Shown here in pieces: positions 27,363-35,945 of a DNA stretch of 64,000 nucleotides (positions are counted from its first letter, which is position 1; every line of letters begins with the position of its first letter). The DNA is taken from contig NZ_KQ949117.1 of the NCBI RefSeq assembly GCF_001514305.1, forward strand, positions 1 through 64,000, given 5' to 3'. This DNA comes from Streptomyces dysideae. Lineage in GTDB: Bacteria > Actinomycetota > Actinomycetes > Streptomycetales > Streptomycetaceae. Under the pieces are notes generated by a model, which searched no databases, was not told the origin of the DNA, and was given only the letters and a program-made list of their open reading frames with translations. Made by a program: the position numbers and the translations under genes.

Positions 27363-27792
27363 CGGGTGCGCACTGCACGACCTGGCCAGGCAGACCGGCG
27401 ACGGCTCCGACGATGCCGCACAGTTGACCGTGCAGGGCAAGGTACCGAGCCTCACTGTATGCATGGGACACGAGATGAGGCGAGTCCACAAACTGCGTCG
27501 AGTGGCATCCGCGCCACAGGCGTGGTCGTGGATGTCCGGGAGACGACGGATGGCGACGGCGACGCCCAACTGCCCCGACCACAGCCGCGTGTCCGTGCAT
27601 TGCGTGCCACGCTCGGAATCCTCGCCCGAACCGTCCGACACGAGTCTCTTGCGTGACGCCGGGTGCCCGTTGCACCTGCCGGTTGGGCAGTGCTTGACTT
27701 CGCAGGCTCGGTGACTGTGCGACAGGCACGAACAGCTAGAACCGACGACAGCTACCCCGCGTATGGGCGGTTCACGTCGGAAAGGAGAATGC
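27363..27792. other. No gene seen before the sulfur-transport operon
   Basis: About 430 bp without a recognisable gene. It should contain the promoter of the operon that starts at 27793; no clear box was found. Confidence 0.4.
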
Positions 27793-28134
27793 GTGAGTTG
27801 CTTACACGCGGCCAGGTGTCCCCTTTTCCCCTACCTCAGGTCGAGTCTGCGGGGCTGGCGCGACTACTACTGCGACAGCGAACACGAGTGGCGTGACTGT
27901 GCGCGCTACCGGATGTCGCTCACCGGTGAGCGCGTGCCGATCAGCCTGCTGCCCAACGGAAGAACGGCGCGCTACATCGACTTCACGGGTACCGCCACGT
28001 CCCCCTCGGATCCGTCCACCCCCGCCACCTCCGTTCCGCAGTCACCCGACCCCATCGACCGGCCCGGCTCACGGGAGTCCGGCTCCGGGGGCGGCTGGAG
28101 CCGGTTCGTCACGTGGATGAGAGGCTCCGCATGA
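27793..28134 (+). CDS. Small cysteine-rich protein linked to YeeE/YedE transporters
   Basis: A protein of about 113 residues. The N-terminal half holds five cysteines in SCLHAARCPLFP and YYCDSEHEWRDCARY. A Pro/Ser-rich low-complexity tail follows, then a tryptophan-containing end. The GTG start at 27793 is chosen because AAAGGAG lies 6 nt upstream; a longer frame from 27763 has none. Its TGA overlaps the ATG of the first YeeE gene (ATGA), so the two are coupled. The cysteine layout suggests metal or persulfide binding, but I recognise no family. A role as sulfur carrier or sensor for the transporter pair is a guess from context. Confidence 0.75.
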   Translation: MSCLHAARCPLFPYLRSSLRGWRDYYCDSEHEWRDCARYRMSLTGERVPISLLPNGRTARYIDFTGTATSPSDPSTPATSVPQSPDPIDRPGSRESGSGGGWSRFVTWMRGSA

Positions 28135-28784
28135 GTACCTACTGGCCCTGGTGGGCGGGGGCCGTCGGGCTGGCCGCGCTGACCGTCGGCTACACCCTCG
28201 CCACCGATCGGTCCTTCGGCGTCTCGGGCGCGTGGGACCGTGTGCTGCACTGGCGCCGCGAACGCGAACTCGAGCGGACGGAGGAGGAGTTCGCCGACGA
28301 ACACGCTCTCACCGCCGCGCTCGTCAAGGCCGGCGCTGACCATTTCGCCACCCTCGCGGCCGAACCGGCCCCACCGCATCAGTCGCATGTGGAGCCGTCG
28401 TCGGGCCCGCCCGACGAACCGTCGGCGGCTGAGGACCCGGCGGTCACGCGTCAGCGCCCAGCCCCGTTGGTCACCCAGGCTGCCCTGCTGATATCGATTT
28501 TCCTCGGCGGGTTGATCGCCTCCCTCGCCTCCGGGCGGTTCCACCTCCGCCTCGACATGGGACCGGGTTTCCGGAACCTGGTCACGGCCAACCCGGTCGG
28601 CATGGTCGTCCTGCTGTTCGCGGGAGGCGTGCTGGTCGGCTTCGGTGCCCGACTGGCCGGTGGTTGCAGCTCCGGCCACGGGCTCAACGGCTGTGGTCGG
28701 CTCGACCCGGTCAGCATCGTGGCGACGGCGACGTTCTTCGGTGCCGCCGTCGCGGTGTCGTTCCTCCTGTGGAAGGTGATCTGA
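28131..28784 (+). CDS. YeeE/YedE-family sulfur transport protein
   Basis: A 217-residue membrane protein. One N-terminal helix is followed by a charged cytoplasmic stretch of roughly 90 residues (RERELERTEEEF onward). Then come three to four helices with the family signature GFGARLAGGCSSGHGLNGC near residue 170. YeeE/YedE (TsuA-like) proteins move thiosulfate or other sulfur compounds through a chain of cysteines, and the signature Cys is present. It overlaps the upstream small protein by 4 nt and the next gene by 1 nt (TGATG). The long charged insert before the core is unusual for the short actinobacterial form. Confidence 0.88.
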   Translation: MSTYWPWWAGAVGLAALTVGYTLATDRSFGVSGAWDRVLHWRRERELERTEEEFADEHALTAALVKAGADHFATLAAEPAPPHQSHVEPSSGPPDEPSAAEDPAVTRQRPAPLVTQAALLISIFLGGLIASLASGRFHLRLDMGPGFRNLVTANPVGMVVLLFAGGVLVGFGARLAGGCSSGHGLNGCGRLDPVSIVATATFFGAAVAVSFLLWKVI

Positions 28785-29200
28785 TGCGTACCCGGGGCGG
28801 AATCCTGCTGGCCAACATCGTCACCGGGTTGGCGCTCGGCTTCACCGTCACCAGCATCGGCTTCGGTGACTACGCCGAACTGAACCGCATGTTCACCTTC
28901 CAGGACCCGCGGATGCTCCTGTCGTTCGCCGGAGCAATCGTGATCATCGTGTGCGTTTTCGCTCTGCTGCGGGTCCGTCGCACCCCGGGGCGCATCCACG
29001 CCGGAGTGATCCCCGGCGCAGTACTGTTCGGCACGGGATGGGCGATCTCCGGTGGCTGCCCGGCGATCCCGATCATCCAGGTCTCCAGCGGTTACCTGCC
29101 CGCACTGGTCACGATCGTCGGCATCGTCGTCGGCGTCCGGCTGTGCCGCTGGGCCAGGGGCCGGCACCTTCGCATCGACAGCGGCTCGTGCGAACTGTGA
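28784..29200 (+). CDS. YeeE/YedE-family protein, second half-type subunit
   Basis: A 138-residue membrane protein with four predicted helices. The second YeeE signature is FGTGWAISGGCPAIPIIQ near residue 90. Short paired YeeE genes such as this and its neighbour correspond to the two halves of a full transporter, as in the PmpA/PmpB-type polysulfide permeases. Start ATG at 28784 overlaps the stop of the preceding gene. Function with that neighbour as one sulfur-compound importer is likely; the exact substrate is unknown. Confidence 0.87.
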   Translation: MRTRGGILLANIVTGLALGFTVTSIGFGDYAELNRMFTFQDPRMLLSFAGAIVIIVCVFALLRVRRTPGRIHAGVIPGAVLFGTGWAISGGCPAIPIIQVSSGYLPALVTIVGIVVGVRLCRWARGRHLRIDSGSCEL

Positions 29201-29523
29201 GACCCGGCCGGAGCCGAGCCGCCCTGCCATGACCGAACCGGGCAACTCCGGTCGGCATACGGGCACGGTGGTCATCGTTGTCGACGACACGCCGAGCCCT
29301 TCAACCACGAAGTTCACCGAGAGTTCGACGCCATCACACAGAGGGCCAGAAGGGGCCGAGTCCGGTCGACATCCTGGCGCCGCCACTGCCCACGCTGAGC
29401 CTCGCCGCACGTGGCCCGATCGAGGTGCGCACTCCACGAGTGGAGACCCGCACGCTCATCCCAGGCACACCGACACGGAAACCGAACCCCATGACGTACC
29501 CCTCTCCGCGGATACATCATTCC
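29201..29523. other. No gene between sulfur operon and toxin-antitoxin pair
   Basis: About 320 bp with an open frame running into the antitoxin gene but no recognisable domain. The proximal part of the antitoxin promoter must lie here. Confidence 0.4.
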
Positions 29524-29548
29524 GGTACATGGACTACTCTTGGTACAT
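29524..29548 (+). promoter_or_regulatory. Direct-repeat operator candidate of the RHH-PIN pair
   Basis: GGTACAT occurs at 29524-29530 and again at 29542-29548, 18 bp apart, and the second copy continues into the palindrome GGTACATGTCC. It overlaps the antitoxin start, as expected for autoregulation by a ribbon-helix-helix antitoxin. Confidence 0.6.
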
Positions 29549-29813
29549 GTCCATGAAGCGCACCAACGTCTACGCCGACCCCGAGGACCTGGCCATCATC
29601 AAGGAGGCCGCCAAGCGCCGAGGTATAAGCGAGGCCGAGATCATCCGCCAGGGCATCCACCTTGCAGCCATGGCGAACCGGGTCTGGGACGAGCCGCTGT
29701 TCTCCCGCACCTTCGAGGGGCCGGGGCGCACGCTGTCCAAGTCGGAGGTACGGGACACGGTCGCCGAGGCCGTCCGGCGCGAGAACGGCCCAGGATCCGG
29801 ATCCGCCGCGTGA
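29547..29813 (+). CDS. Ribbon-helix-helix antitoxin
   Basis: An 88-residue protein. The N-terminal ribbon-helix-helix (KRTNVYADPEDLAIIKEAAK, then GISEAEIIRQGIHL) should bind the operator. The C-terminal part (FEGPGRTLSKSEV) should wrap the toxin. ATGs at 29547 and 29553 are both possible; no ribosome site is visible, so the message may be leaderless. Its TGA overlaps the GTG of the PIN toxin by 4 nt, the standard arrangement. Together they form an intact VapBC-type module inside the island. Confidence 0.88.
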   Translation: MSMKRTNVYADPEDLAIIKEAAKRRGISEAEIIRQGIHLAAMANRVWDEPLFSRTFEGPGRTLSKSEVRDTVAEAVRRENGPGSGSAA

Positions 29814-30253
29814 TCATTGTCATCGCCGATACGTCCGGCCTTCTGGCAGCCCTGGACTCGGCCCATCCGGAACACCGGGCGGCGAACGAGGCGATCATGG
29901 CGGCAGGCCTGCTGATCATGTCTCCGCTCCTGTTGGCCGAACTGGATCACGTGGCGACGCGTGAGCTCGGCAGGGAGGCCGCCCTCAGCGCGGTCGACGA
30001 CCTGCGGCGCTGGATGAGCCGGGGTCGTGTCGTCATGCCGGAGATCACGGAGGACCACCTGGGTGCCGCCCAGTCTGTCCGTGTCCGCTACCGCGCGCTG
30101 GACCTAGACCTTGCCGACGCGGTGAACGTGGCGCTTGCCGCCGACTACGACACGGACGCGATTCTCACCCTCGACCGACGCGACTTCCGGGCCGTACGCC
30201 CGTTGGGCCGCTACAAGGCGTTCCGGGTACTCCCCGACGACCTCCCGCTCTGA
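29810..30253 (+). CDS. PIN-domain toxin (VapC-like)
   Basis: A 147-residue PIN-domain ribonuclease. The four acidic positions are visible: Asp in VIADTSGLL, Glu in LLLAELDHVATRE, Asp in LDLADAVNVALA and Asp in ILTLDRRDF. The GTG start overlaps the antitoxin stop. Members of this family cleave tRNA or rRNA. A frameshifted paralogue lies at 24783-25235, so an ancestral duplication within the island is likely. Confidence 0.92.
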   Translation: MIIVIADTSGLLAALDSAHPEHRAANEAIMAAGLLIMSPLLLAELDHVATRELGREAALSAVDDLRRWMSRGRVVMPEITEDHLGAAQSVRVRYRALDLDLADAVNVALAADYDTDAILTLDRRDFRAVRPLGRYKAFRVLPDDLPL

Positions 30254-30692
30254 CGCAGGACCCTCGGCGGTCAAGTGCCCGCTCCCACAAGGGGCTTGTG
30301 CACCGCCCACGACCAAGCACGTGCAGGACAGGCATCCGCCATGGCCCAGGAACAGCGGGCTGAGGGCTCGCCTCCGGCTCATCCACGTGAAAGTGCAGGT
30401 CAGCGCCACGCTGCGATGTGATTGGGGCACCCCCTCAAGGCGCGCGTGCCCTCTGCGTGCCCAATCTCGGGGTACTCGCAGAACGCAGCAACGGATCGCT
30501 TGGGGCACGCCGTCGAGATATGGCGGACTGGTGGGTGGCCGATCGCTTCGACGTAGATGGGCGTGCCTGGATCCGGGAGCCCCTTGTGGGCGCCGTTGTG
30601 AGTGCGAACGTGCGCGGCGTCAGTCGGCGGTCAGTGCGATCGCGTCGGGGACGGCGTCGAACGCCTCGCATTCCCCGGCTCCGTAGCTCCCA
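30254..30692. other. No gene recognised
   Basis: About 440 bp between the toxin gene and the RNase J gene; short open frames only. I see no terminator hairpin of clear strength. Confidence 0.45.
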
Positions 30693-32378
30693 TCAGGCGT
30701 CGATGATGACGGGGATGATCAGCGGCCTGCGGCGGTGGGTGCGGAAGGCCCAGTTGGCCACGGCACGGGCGATGAGCTGTTCGAGCTGGCGGGCGTCGCC
30801 GACGCCTTCCTGGGCGGCGTTGGCCAGCGTCTTCTCGATGACCGGGACGACCGGCTCGAAGGTGCTCGCGTCGTGGACGAAGCCGCGGGCCAGGAAGTCG
30901 GGGGCCTCGGCGAGGGCGCCGGTGTCGGCGTCGACGATGGCCACGACCGTGACGACGCCCTCCTCGGCGAGGGTGACGCGGTCCTTGAGGGACGCCTCCG
31001 TGGCGCCGCCGACTTCCATGCCCTCCACGTAGACGTTGCCCGCGGGCACCTTGCCGGTGATGGAGGCGCGGCCGTCGACGAGGTCGACGACGACACCGTC
31101 CTCGGCGATGACGACCCGGTCGGGGTCGACGCCGGTACGGATGGCGAGGTCGGCGTTGGCCCGCAGGTGGCGCCACTCGCCGTGGACGGGCATGACGTTG
31201 CGGGGTTGGACGATGTTGTAGCAGTAGACGAGTTCCCCGGCGCTGGCGTGGCCGGAGACGTGCACCTTGGCGTTGCCCTTGTGGACGACGTTGGCGCCCC
31301 ACCGGGTCAGGCCGTTGATCACCCGGTAGATGGCGTTCTCGTTGCCGGGGATGAGGGAGCTGGCGAGCAGGACGGTGTCGCCCTTGCCGATACGGATCGC
31401 ATGGTCGCGGTTGGCCATCCGCGACAGCGCCGCCATCGGCTCACCCTGGGAGCCCGTGCACACCAGCGTGACCTGGCGGTCCGGCAGCTTCTCCAGTTCC
31501 TTGGCGTTCACGACCAGGCCGGGCGGGACCCTGAGGTAGCCCAGGTCGCGGGCGATGCCCATGTTGCGGACCATCGAGCGGCCCACGAAGGCCACCTTGC
31601 GGCCGTGCTGGTGGGCGGCGTCCAGGACCTGCTGGATGCGGTGCACATGACTGGCGAAGCTGGAGACGATGACCCGGCGGGGTGCGGTGCGCATCACCTG
31701 CTCGATCGCGGGGTTCAGTTCGCGTTCGGAGGTGGTGAAGCCGGGGACCTCGGCGTTGGTGGAGTCGGTGAGGAACAGGTCCACGCCCTCCTCGCCGAGG
31801 CGGGCGAAGGCGCGCAGGTCGGTGATCCGGTCGTCCAGGGGGAACTGGTCCATCTTGAAGTCACCGGTGTGCAGCACCAGGCCGGCCCCGGTACGCAGGG
31901 CCACCGCGAGGCCGTCCGGGATGGAGTGGTTGACGGCCACGAACTCGCAGTCGAAGGGACCGAAGCCACGCCGCTCGCCCTCGCGCACACGCACCGAGCG
32001 GGGCTTGATCCCGTGCTCCTTGAGCTTGGCCTCGAGGAAGGCGAGGGTGAGCTTCGAGCCGACGACGGGGATGTCCGCCCGCTCTCGCAGCAGATAGGGC
32101 ACACCGCCGATGTGGTCTTCGTGGCCGTGGGTGAGGACGACGGCGACGATGTCGTCGAGGCGGTCCCGGATCGAGGTGAAGTCGGGCAGGATCACGTCCA
32201 CGCCGGGCTGGTTCTCCTCCGGGAACAGCACACCGCAGTCCACGATCAGCAGCTTGCCTGCATGTTCGAAGACGGTCATGTTGCGACCGATTTCGCCCAG
32301 GCCGCCCAGAGCGGTGACCCTGAGTCCTCCGTCAGGCAGTGGCGGGGCGGCTTTGAGTTCTGGGTGCGGATGGCTCAT
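30693..32378 (-). CDS. rnj: Ribonuclease J
   Basis: A 561-residue metallo-beta-lactamase/beta-CASP nuclease. Seen in order: TALGGLGEIGRNM near residue 22, the metal motif HGHEDHIGG (84-92), HTGDFKMD, the beta-CASP segment and the C-terminal domain ending RRPLIIPVIIDA, all as in bacterial RNase J. It should have 5'-3' exo- and endonuclease activity on RNA. Length is normal and no damage is seen. In Streptomyces chromosomes rnj usually lies just downstream of dapA. Here no dapA is present and the neighbours are accessory genes, so this may be a second copy carried by the island. Confidence 0.93.
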   Translation of the reverse strand: MSHPHPELKAAPPLPDGGLRVTALGGLGEIGRNMTVFEHAGKLLIVDCGVLFPEENQPGVDVILPDFTSIRDRLDDIVAVVLTHGHEDHIGGVPYLLRERADIPVVGSKLTLAFLEAKLKEHGIKPRSVRVREGERRGFGPFDCEFVAVNHSIPDGLAVALRTGAGLVLHTGDFKMDQFPLDDRITDLRAFARLGEEGVDLFLTDSTNAEVPGFTTSERELNPAIEQVMRTAPRRVIVSSFASHVHRIQQVLDAAHQHGRKVAFVGRSMVRNMGIARDLGYLRVPPGLVVNAKELEKLPDRQVTLVCTGSQGEPMAALSRMANRDHAIRIGKGDTVLLASSLIPGNENAIYRVINGLTRWGANVVHKGNAKVHVSGHASAGELVYCYNIVQPRNVMPVHGEWRHLRANADLAIRTGVDPDRVVIAEDGVVVDLVDGRASITGKVPAGNVYVEGMEVGGATEASLKDRVTLAEEGVVTVVAIVDADTGALAEAPDFLARGFVHDASTFEPVVPVIEKTLANAAQEGVGDARQLEQLIARAVANWAFRTHRRRPLIIPVIIDA

Positions 32379-32471
32379 ACCCTCACGTTAACCGGAGAAT
32401 CTGCCGGGATGATCCACTGCCTGCAGGGTGGCGGCGAGGCGCGGTGCGACGCACGTGCGCCTCGGTCACGG

Positions 32472-33101
32472 CTAGGGGAGGGACAGGGAGCGGTGGAGGC
32501 GGTAGCGCCCGCCGCCGGTGGGTCGTACGCCGGGCGTACTGGAGAAGATTTCGTGCCCCTTGTCGTGGTCACCGGACTCGGCGGCCTCTTGGTGCGCCTC
32601 GACGCTGGCCCACTCCGTGTACAGCAGGACACGGCTGCCGTCGGCGCTGCGCAGGAAGTGGGCCGAGATCGCGCCGGGGTGCCCGCCTTCCTTCGGCTGG
32701 GCAGCGATCACCGCGTCGGTGAAGGAACGCTGCCGCTCAGGTCCGTCGACATCGAAGGCGGCCGTGATCAGGCAACCGGGGACGCGGGTCTCGGCCTCCT
32801 CGGCCATGCTGCGGTACAGCCGGTAGCGGGGCGGGCCGGCCAAGGGTGCGGCGTAGCCGCCGCCCCGTAGAAACGCGTCGTGCGCCACGGCGCTCTCCCA
32901 CTGTGCGAGCGACAGCACGGTCTCGCCGTCTGTGCTCGCGAACCAGCTCACGGCAGACAGACCGCGTGGCGGGGAGGTGCCGTCCAGCGCATGCACCTCG
33001 GCATCGACGACAGCTTGCTGCCGGTCGGGCCCTCCGACATACCGTGTGCCGATCACGGCGGTACCGGCGCGGGCGATGTCCGGGAAGCGGTCGGTGGTCA
33101 A
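32472..33101 (-). CDS. Tandem antibiotic-biosynthesis-monooxygenase (ABM) domain protein
   Basis: A 209-residue protein made of two dimeric alpha/beta-barrel halves. The first contains VSWFASTDGETVLSLAQWES and the second AHFLRSADGSRVLLYTEWAS, each followed by a barrel strand ending in RYRLYRS or RYRLHRS. ABM-fold proteins include small monooxygenases, haem-degrading enzymes and proteins of unknown role; no haem or catalytic residue can be named here. Divergent from the MerR-prfC pair, with the MerR operator between them. Regulation by that MerR is possible. Confidence 0.85.
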   Translation of the reverse strand: MTTDRFPDIARAGTAVIGTRYVGGPDRQQAVVDAEVHALDGTSPPRGLSAVSWFASTDGETVLSLAQWESAVAHDAFLRGGGYAAPLAGPPRYRLYRSMAEEAETRVPGCLITAAFDVDGPERQRSFTDAVIAAQPKEGGHPGAISAHFLRSADGSRVLLYTEWASVEAHQEAAESGDHDKGHEIFSSTPGVRPTGGGRYRLHRSLSLP

Positions 33102-33390
33102 CGCGGTCTCCCTGAAAGGTGAGGGGCGGTCGGGTCCCGACGATCATGCGGGGGTGGGGGCCTGGGTGGGCAACTGCTTTACCGAGCCCCAAGGCAGGCG
33201 TCGGGCGCGGGCGCGACGGACCGACTGACGGGGTTCAGGCCGGGGCAGCCGCATCCGCGGCATCGGGCCGGTGGCCCGTGGCCGGGTGCGAGTGGGTGGA
33301 CGGCAGCGCCACCCCGAGGGGGAGTTGGGGCGACGCTGCCGAGACGACGACGGCAGCAGGCTGTCCGCGGCTGCCCTCGGTTCCACTCGC

Positions 33391-33426
33391 CTGCAAACCT
33401 AACCTAACGAGAGGGTAGGTTTGTAG
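33391..33426. promoter_or_regulatory. MerR-type dyad in the merR-prfC promoter
   Basis: The 14-bp arms at 33391-33404 and 33413-33426 match at 12 of 14 positions (CTGCAAACCTAACC against CTACAAACCTACCC). They lie about 43 bp upstream of the MerR start. Their inner AGGGTAG-type sequence recurs in the dyad before the second merR/SulP pair. Confidence 0.68.
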
Positions 33427-33468
33427 TCCGGCAAGGGTGCCGGCATGTTGAGGCGAGGCGGTGGAGCC

Positions 33469-33915
33469 ATGGGCGAGAAGCTGATGCAGATCGGCGAGGT
33501 GTCCGAGCGCACCGGGCTGTCGCTGCGGACGATCCGCCATTACGAGGACGTCGGCGTGGTCGCCCCCAGCGAGCGCAGCATGGGCGGCTTCCGCCTCTAC
33601 ACCGAGGCCGAGGTGCGCCGGCTGGCGCTGGTGCGGCGGATGCGGCCGCTGGGCTTCTGCCTCGACGACATCCGCGCCCTGCTGGACGTACTGGAACAAC
33701 TTCCCGACGACGGCGGGCCGTTGCCGGAGAACGACGAGCAAGCGCACGAGGAACTGGTGGAACGGTTGCGTACCTACTGGGTGAAGGCCGACGCGCGGTG
33801 CGAGGACCTGCGCCGGCAGCTGGGGCAGGCGGAGGACTTCGCCCGCTCCCTGCACGGCCACCTGGCCCGGCTCGTGGACGCCACGGCCGCGGCGGACGCG
33901 GAGGCGGTGCGATGA
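33469..33915 (+). CDS. MerR-family regulator coupled to prfC
   Basis: A 148-residue regulator. The N-terminal MerR winged helix (MQIGEVSERTGLSLRTIRHY, then RLYTEAEVRRLALVRRMRPLGF) is followed by a long dimerisation helix and a short C-terminus without metal-binding cysteines. This suggests a non-metal or small-molecule signal. The ATG at 33469 follows GGTGGAG. The TGA overlaps the ATG of the release factor gene (ATGA). It is close in sequence to the MerR at 37058-37474 (shared SLRTIRHYE and GGFRLYTE blocks). Control of its own promoter through the dyad at 33391 is likely. Confidence 0.92.
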   Translation: MGEKLMQIGEVSERTGLSLRTIRHYEDVGVVAPSERSMGGFRLYTEAEVRRLALVRRMRPLGFCLDDIRALLDVLEQLPDDGGPLPENDEQAHEELVERLRTYWVKADARCEDLRRQLGQAEDFARSLHGHLARLVDATAAADAEAVR

Positions 33916-35513
33916 GCCCGAACAGTGACTGGGCGGCCTCGGAGGCGGCCCGGCGGCGGACGTTCGCGGTGATCAGCCACCCGGACGCGGGCAAGTCCAC
34001 CCTGACCGAGGCTCTCGCCCTGCATGCGCAGGCGATCACCGAGGCGGGCGCGGTGCACGGCAAGGCCGGGCGGCGCGGGGTGGCCTCGGACTGGATGGAG
34101 ATGGAGAAGACCCGCGGGATTTCCGTCACCTCCGCGGTGCTGCAGTTCGCCCACCGGGGATGTGTGCTGAACCTGCTGGACACCCCCGGCCACGCGGACT
34201 TTTCCGAAGACACCTACCGGGTGCTGGCGGCGGTGGACTGCGCGGTGATGCTCATCGACGCGGCCAAGGGTCTGGAGGAGCAGACCCGCAAGCTCTTCGA
34301 CGTCTGCCGGCACCGTGGCATCCCGGTGATCACGTTCGTCAACAAGTGGGACCGGCCCGGCCGTGAGGCCCTGGAGCTGTTGGACGAGATCGAGCGCGAA
34401 TTCCGCCTCAAGCCCACCCCTCTCGTCTGGCCGGTCGGCGACGCCGGATACCTGCGCGGACTGATCGACGTACGAGAGCCGGGGCGCATGCTGCGCTATA
34501 CCCGCACCCCCGGTGGCGCCCACGAGGCCATAGAGGCGCTGGTGCCCGCGCAGCGAGCCGCGCTGGAGGACGAAGCCGACTGGAGCAAGGCCGTCGAGGA
34601 ACTGGACCTGCTCCAGGTCGATGGCGCCGTGCACGACCAGGAGGCGTTCCTGACGGGCCGGACCACACCGGTGTTCTTCGGCGCGGCGATCTCCAACATC
34701 GGCGTACGGCTGCTGCTGGACGCGATCGTCGACCTCGCCCCGCCGCCCGGGCCGCGCGAGCTGGAGGCCGGCGGCGCCCGGGCGGTGGACGCGCCGTTCT
34801 CCGGGCTGGTGTTCAAGGTGCAGGCCAACATGGACCCCGCCCACCGCGACCGGATCGCCTTCATGCGGGTCTGCTCGGGCATCTTCGAGCGCGGCATGAC
34901 GGTCACCCGCGCCGCCTCCGGCAAGCCGTTCGCCACCAAGTACGCGCACAGCGTCTTCGGCCAGGACCGCTCCATGGTCGACATCGCCTACCCCGGCGAC
35001 GTGGTCGGCCTCGTCAACGCCACCGCCCTGCGCGTCGGCGACACCCTCTACGCCGATCAGGCGGCGGTGTTCCCGGCGATGCCCACGTTCGCGCCCGAGC
35101 ACTTCGCCGTGGCCCGCCCGGTCGACCTCTCCCGCTCCAAGCAGTTCCGGCGCGGCATCGCGCAGTTGGACGAGGAGGGTGTGGTCCAGGTTCTGGTCTC
35201 CGACGTGCGCGGGGACCAGGCGCCGGTGCTCGCGGCCGTGGGGCCGATGCAGTTCGACGTCGTCAGCGCGCGGATGGCCGGGGAGTTCTCCGCCGCCGTG
35301 AAGCTGGAGATGCTGCCCTACCGCCTGGCCCGCTCCACCGACGCGGCCGGCGCGGAGGCGCTCAACCGCTCCCGGATCGTCCAGGGCGAGGCTCTGACCC
35401 GCATCCGGGACAAGGCGCAGCTCGCTCTCTTCCCCGATCGTTGGCAGGCGGGTTCCTTCGAGCGGGAGTTCCCCGCTGCACGGCTGGACCACCTCATCGC
35501 CGCCCACGAGTAG
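33912..35513 (+). CDS. prfC: Peptide chain release factor 3
   Basis: A 533-residue translational GTPase of normal RF3 length. Domain 1 has the P-loop ISHPDAGKSTLTEAL, the switch II DTPGHADF and NKWDR (G4, NKxD). The later part has the RF3-specific FERGMTVTR, QDRSMVDIAYPGDVVGL, PTFAPEHFAVARPVDLSRSKQFRRG and GPMQFDVV blocks. RF3 recycles RF1/RF2 after termination and acts in post-peptidyl quality control. It is not a TetM-type ribosomal protection protein, because the EF-G domains IV and V are absent. Coupling to a MerR activator is uncommon and suggests stress-induced use. Confidence 0.94.
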   Translation: MSPNSDWAASEAARRRTFAVISHPDAGKSTLTEALALHAQAITEAGAVHGKAGRRGVASDWMEMEKTRGISVTSAVLQFAHRGCVLNLLDTPGHADFSEDTYRVLAAVDCAVMLIDAAKGLEEQTRKLFDVCRHRGIPVITFVNKWDRPGREALELLDEIEREFRLKPTPLVWPVGDAGYLRGLIDVREPGRMLRYTRTPGGAHEAIEALVPAQRAALEDEADWSKAVEELDLLQVDGAVHDQEAFLTGRTTPVFFGAAISNIGVRLLLDAIVDLAPPPGPRELEAGGARAVDAPFSGLVFKVQANMDPAHRDRIAFMRVCSGIFERGMTVTRAASGKPFATKYAHSVFGQDRSMVDIAYPGDVVGLVNATALRVGDTLYADQAAVFPAMPTFAPEHFAVARPVDLSRSKQFRRGIAQLDEEGVVQVLVSDVRGDQAPVLAAVGPMQFDVVSARMAGEFSAAVKLEMLPYRLARSTDAAGAEALNRSRIVQGEALTRIRDKAQLALFPDRWQAGSFEREFPAARLDHLIAAHE

Positions 35514-35945
35514 ATATTCGACGGTCGACGGTGGGTCGAGGATGCGTGTGATATCTCGATGCCTTCCAGACCGTGACCTTCAGCGACGGCGGCCGAGTCG
35601 GAGCCCGCGTCGACCTCGCTCGTGCGCTCGCCGCCGGAAGGCTGCACTGGGGCGACTGGCGGCTCTCCATGGCCTTGCGGTTCCCCGGGGCGGCGGAGGT
35701 GCCCGTTCCTCACGATCGCGCTTCCCGCCGCGCGTTTCCGCCGCCGGGGTCCGCCCGCATACGCGAGACCACTTGCCGAGGAGGACGGCCTCGCCCTGCG
35801 TCTGGGAACCGTCGATCCGGTTGCCGGAGTCCGGCGGCGCCTTCACCAAGTGCTCGGGCGGAGGAAAGCCCGACCCCGAAACCTACTCTCACGTGACGGT
35901 AGACTTCGGTGGGCAAGGGCTCTGCGGTGAGGAGGGCGGACGACC
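35514..35945. other. No intact gene; possible remnant
   Basis: About 430 bp. One plus-strand frame contains FSDGGRVGARVDLARALAAG followed by HWGDWRLSMALRFPG. This could be a piece of a glycosyltransferase-linked domain, but I cannot support it further. Confidence 0.35.

Noticed and set aside
30735..32870. Long plus-strand frame opposite RNase J
   Set aside because: Antisense shadow with Gly/Asp/Val repeats and no domain.
33774..35507. Long minus-strand frame opposite prfC
   Set aside because: Antisense shadow; the RF3 motifs are on the plus strand.
33912..35513. TetM-like ribosomal protection protein instead of RF3
   Set aside because: Length (533 residues) and the C-terminal blocks are those of RF3; EF-G domains IV and V needed for ribosomal protection are missing.
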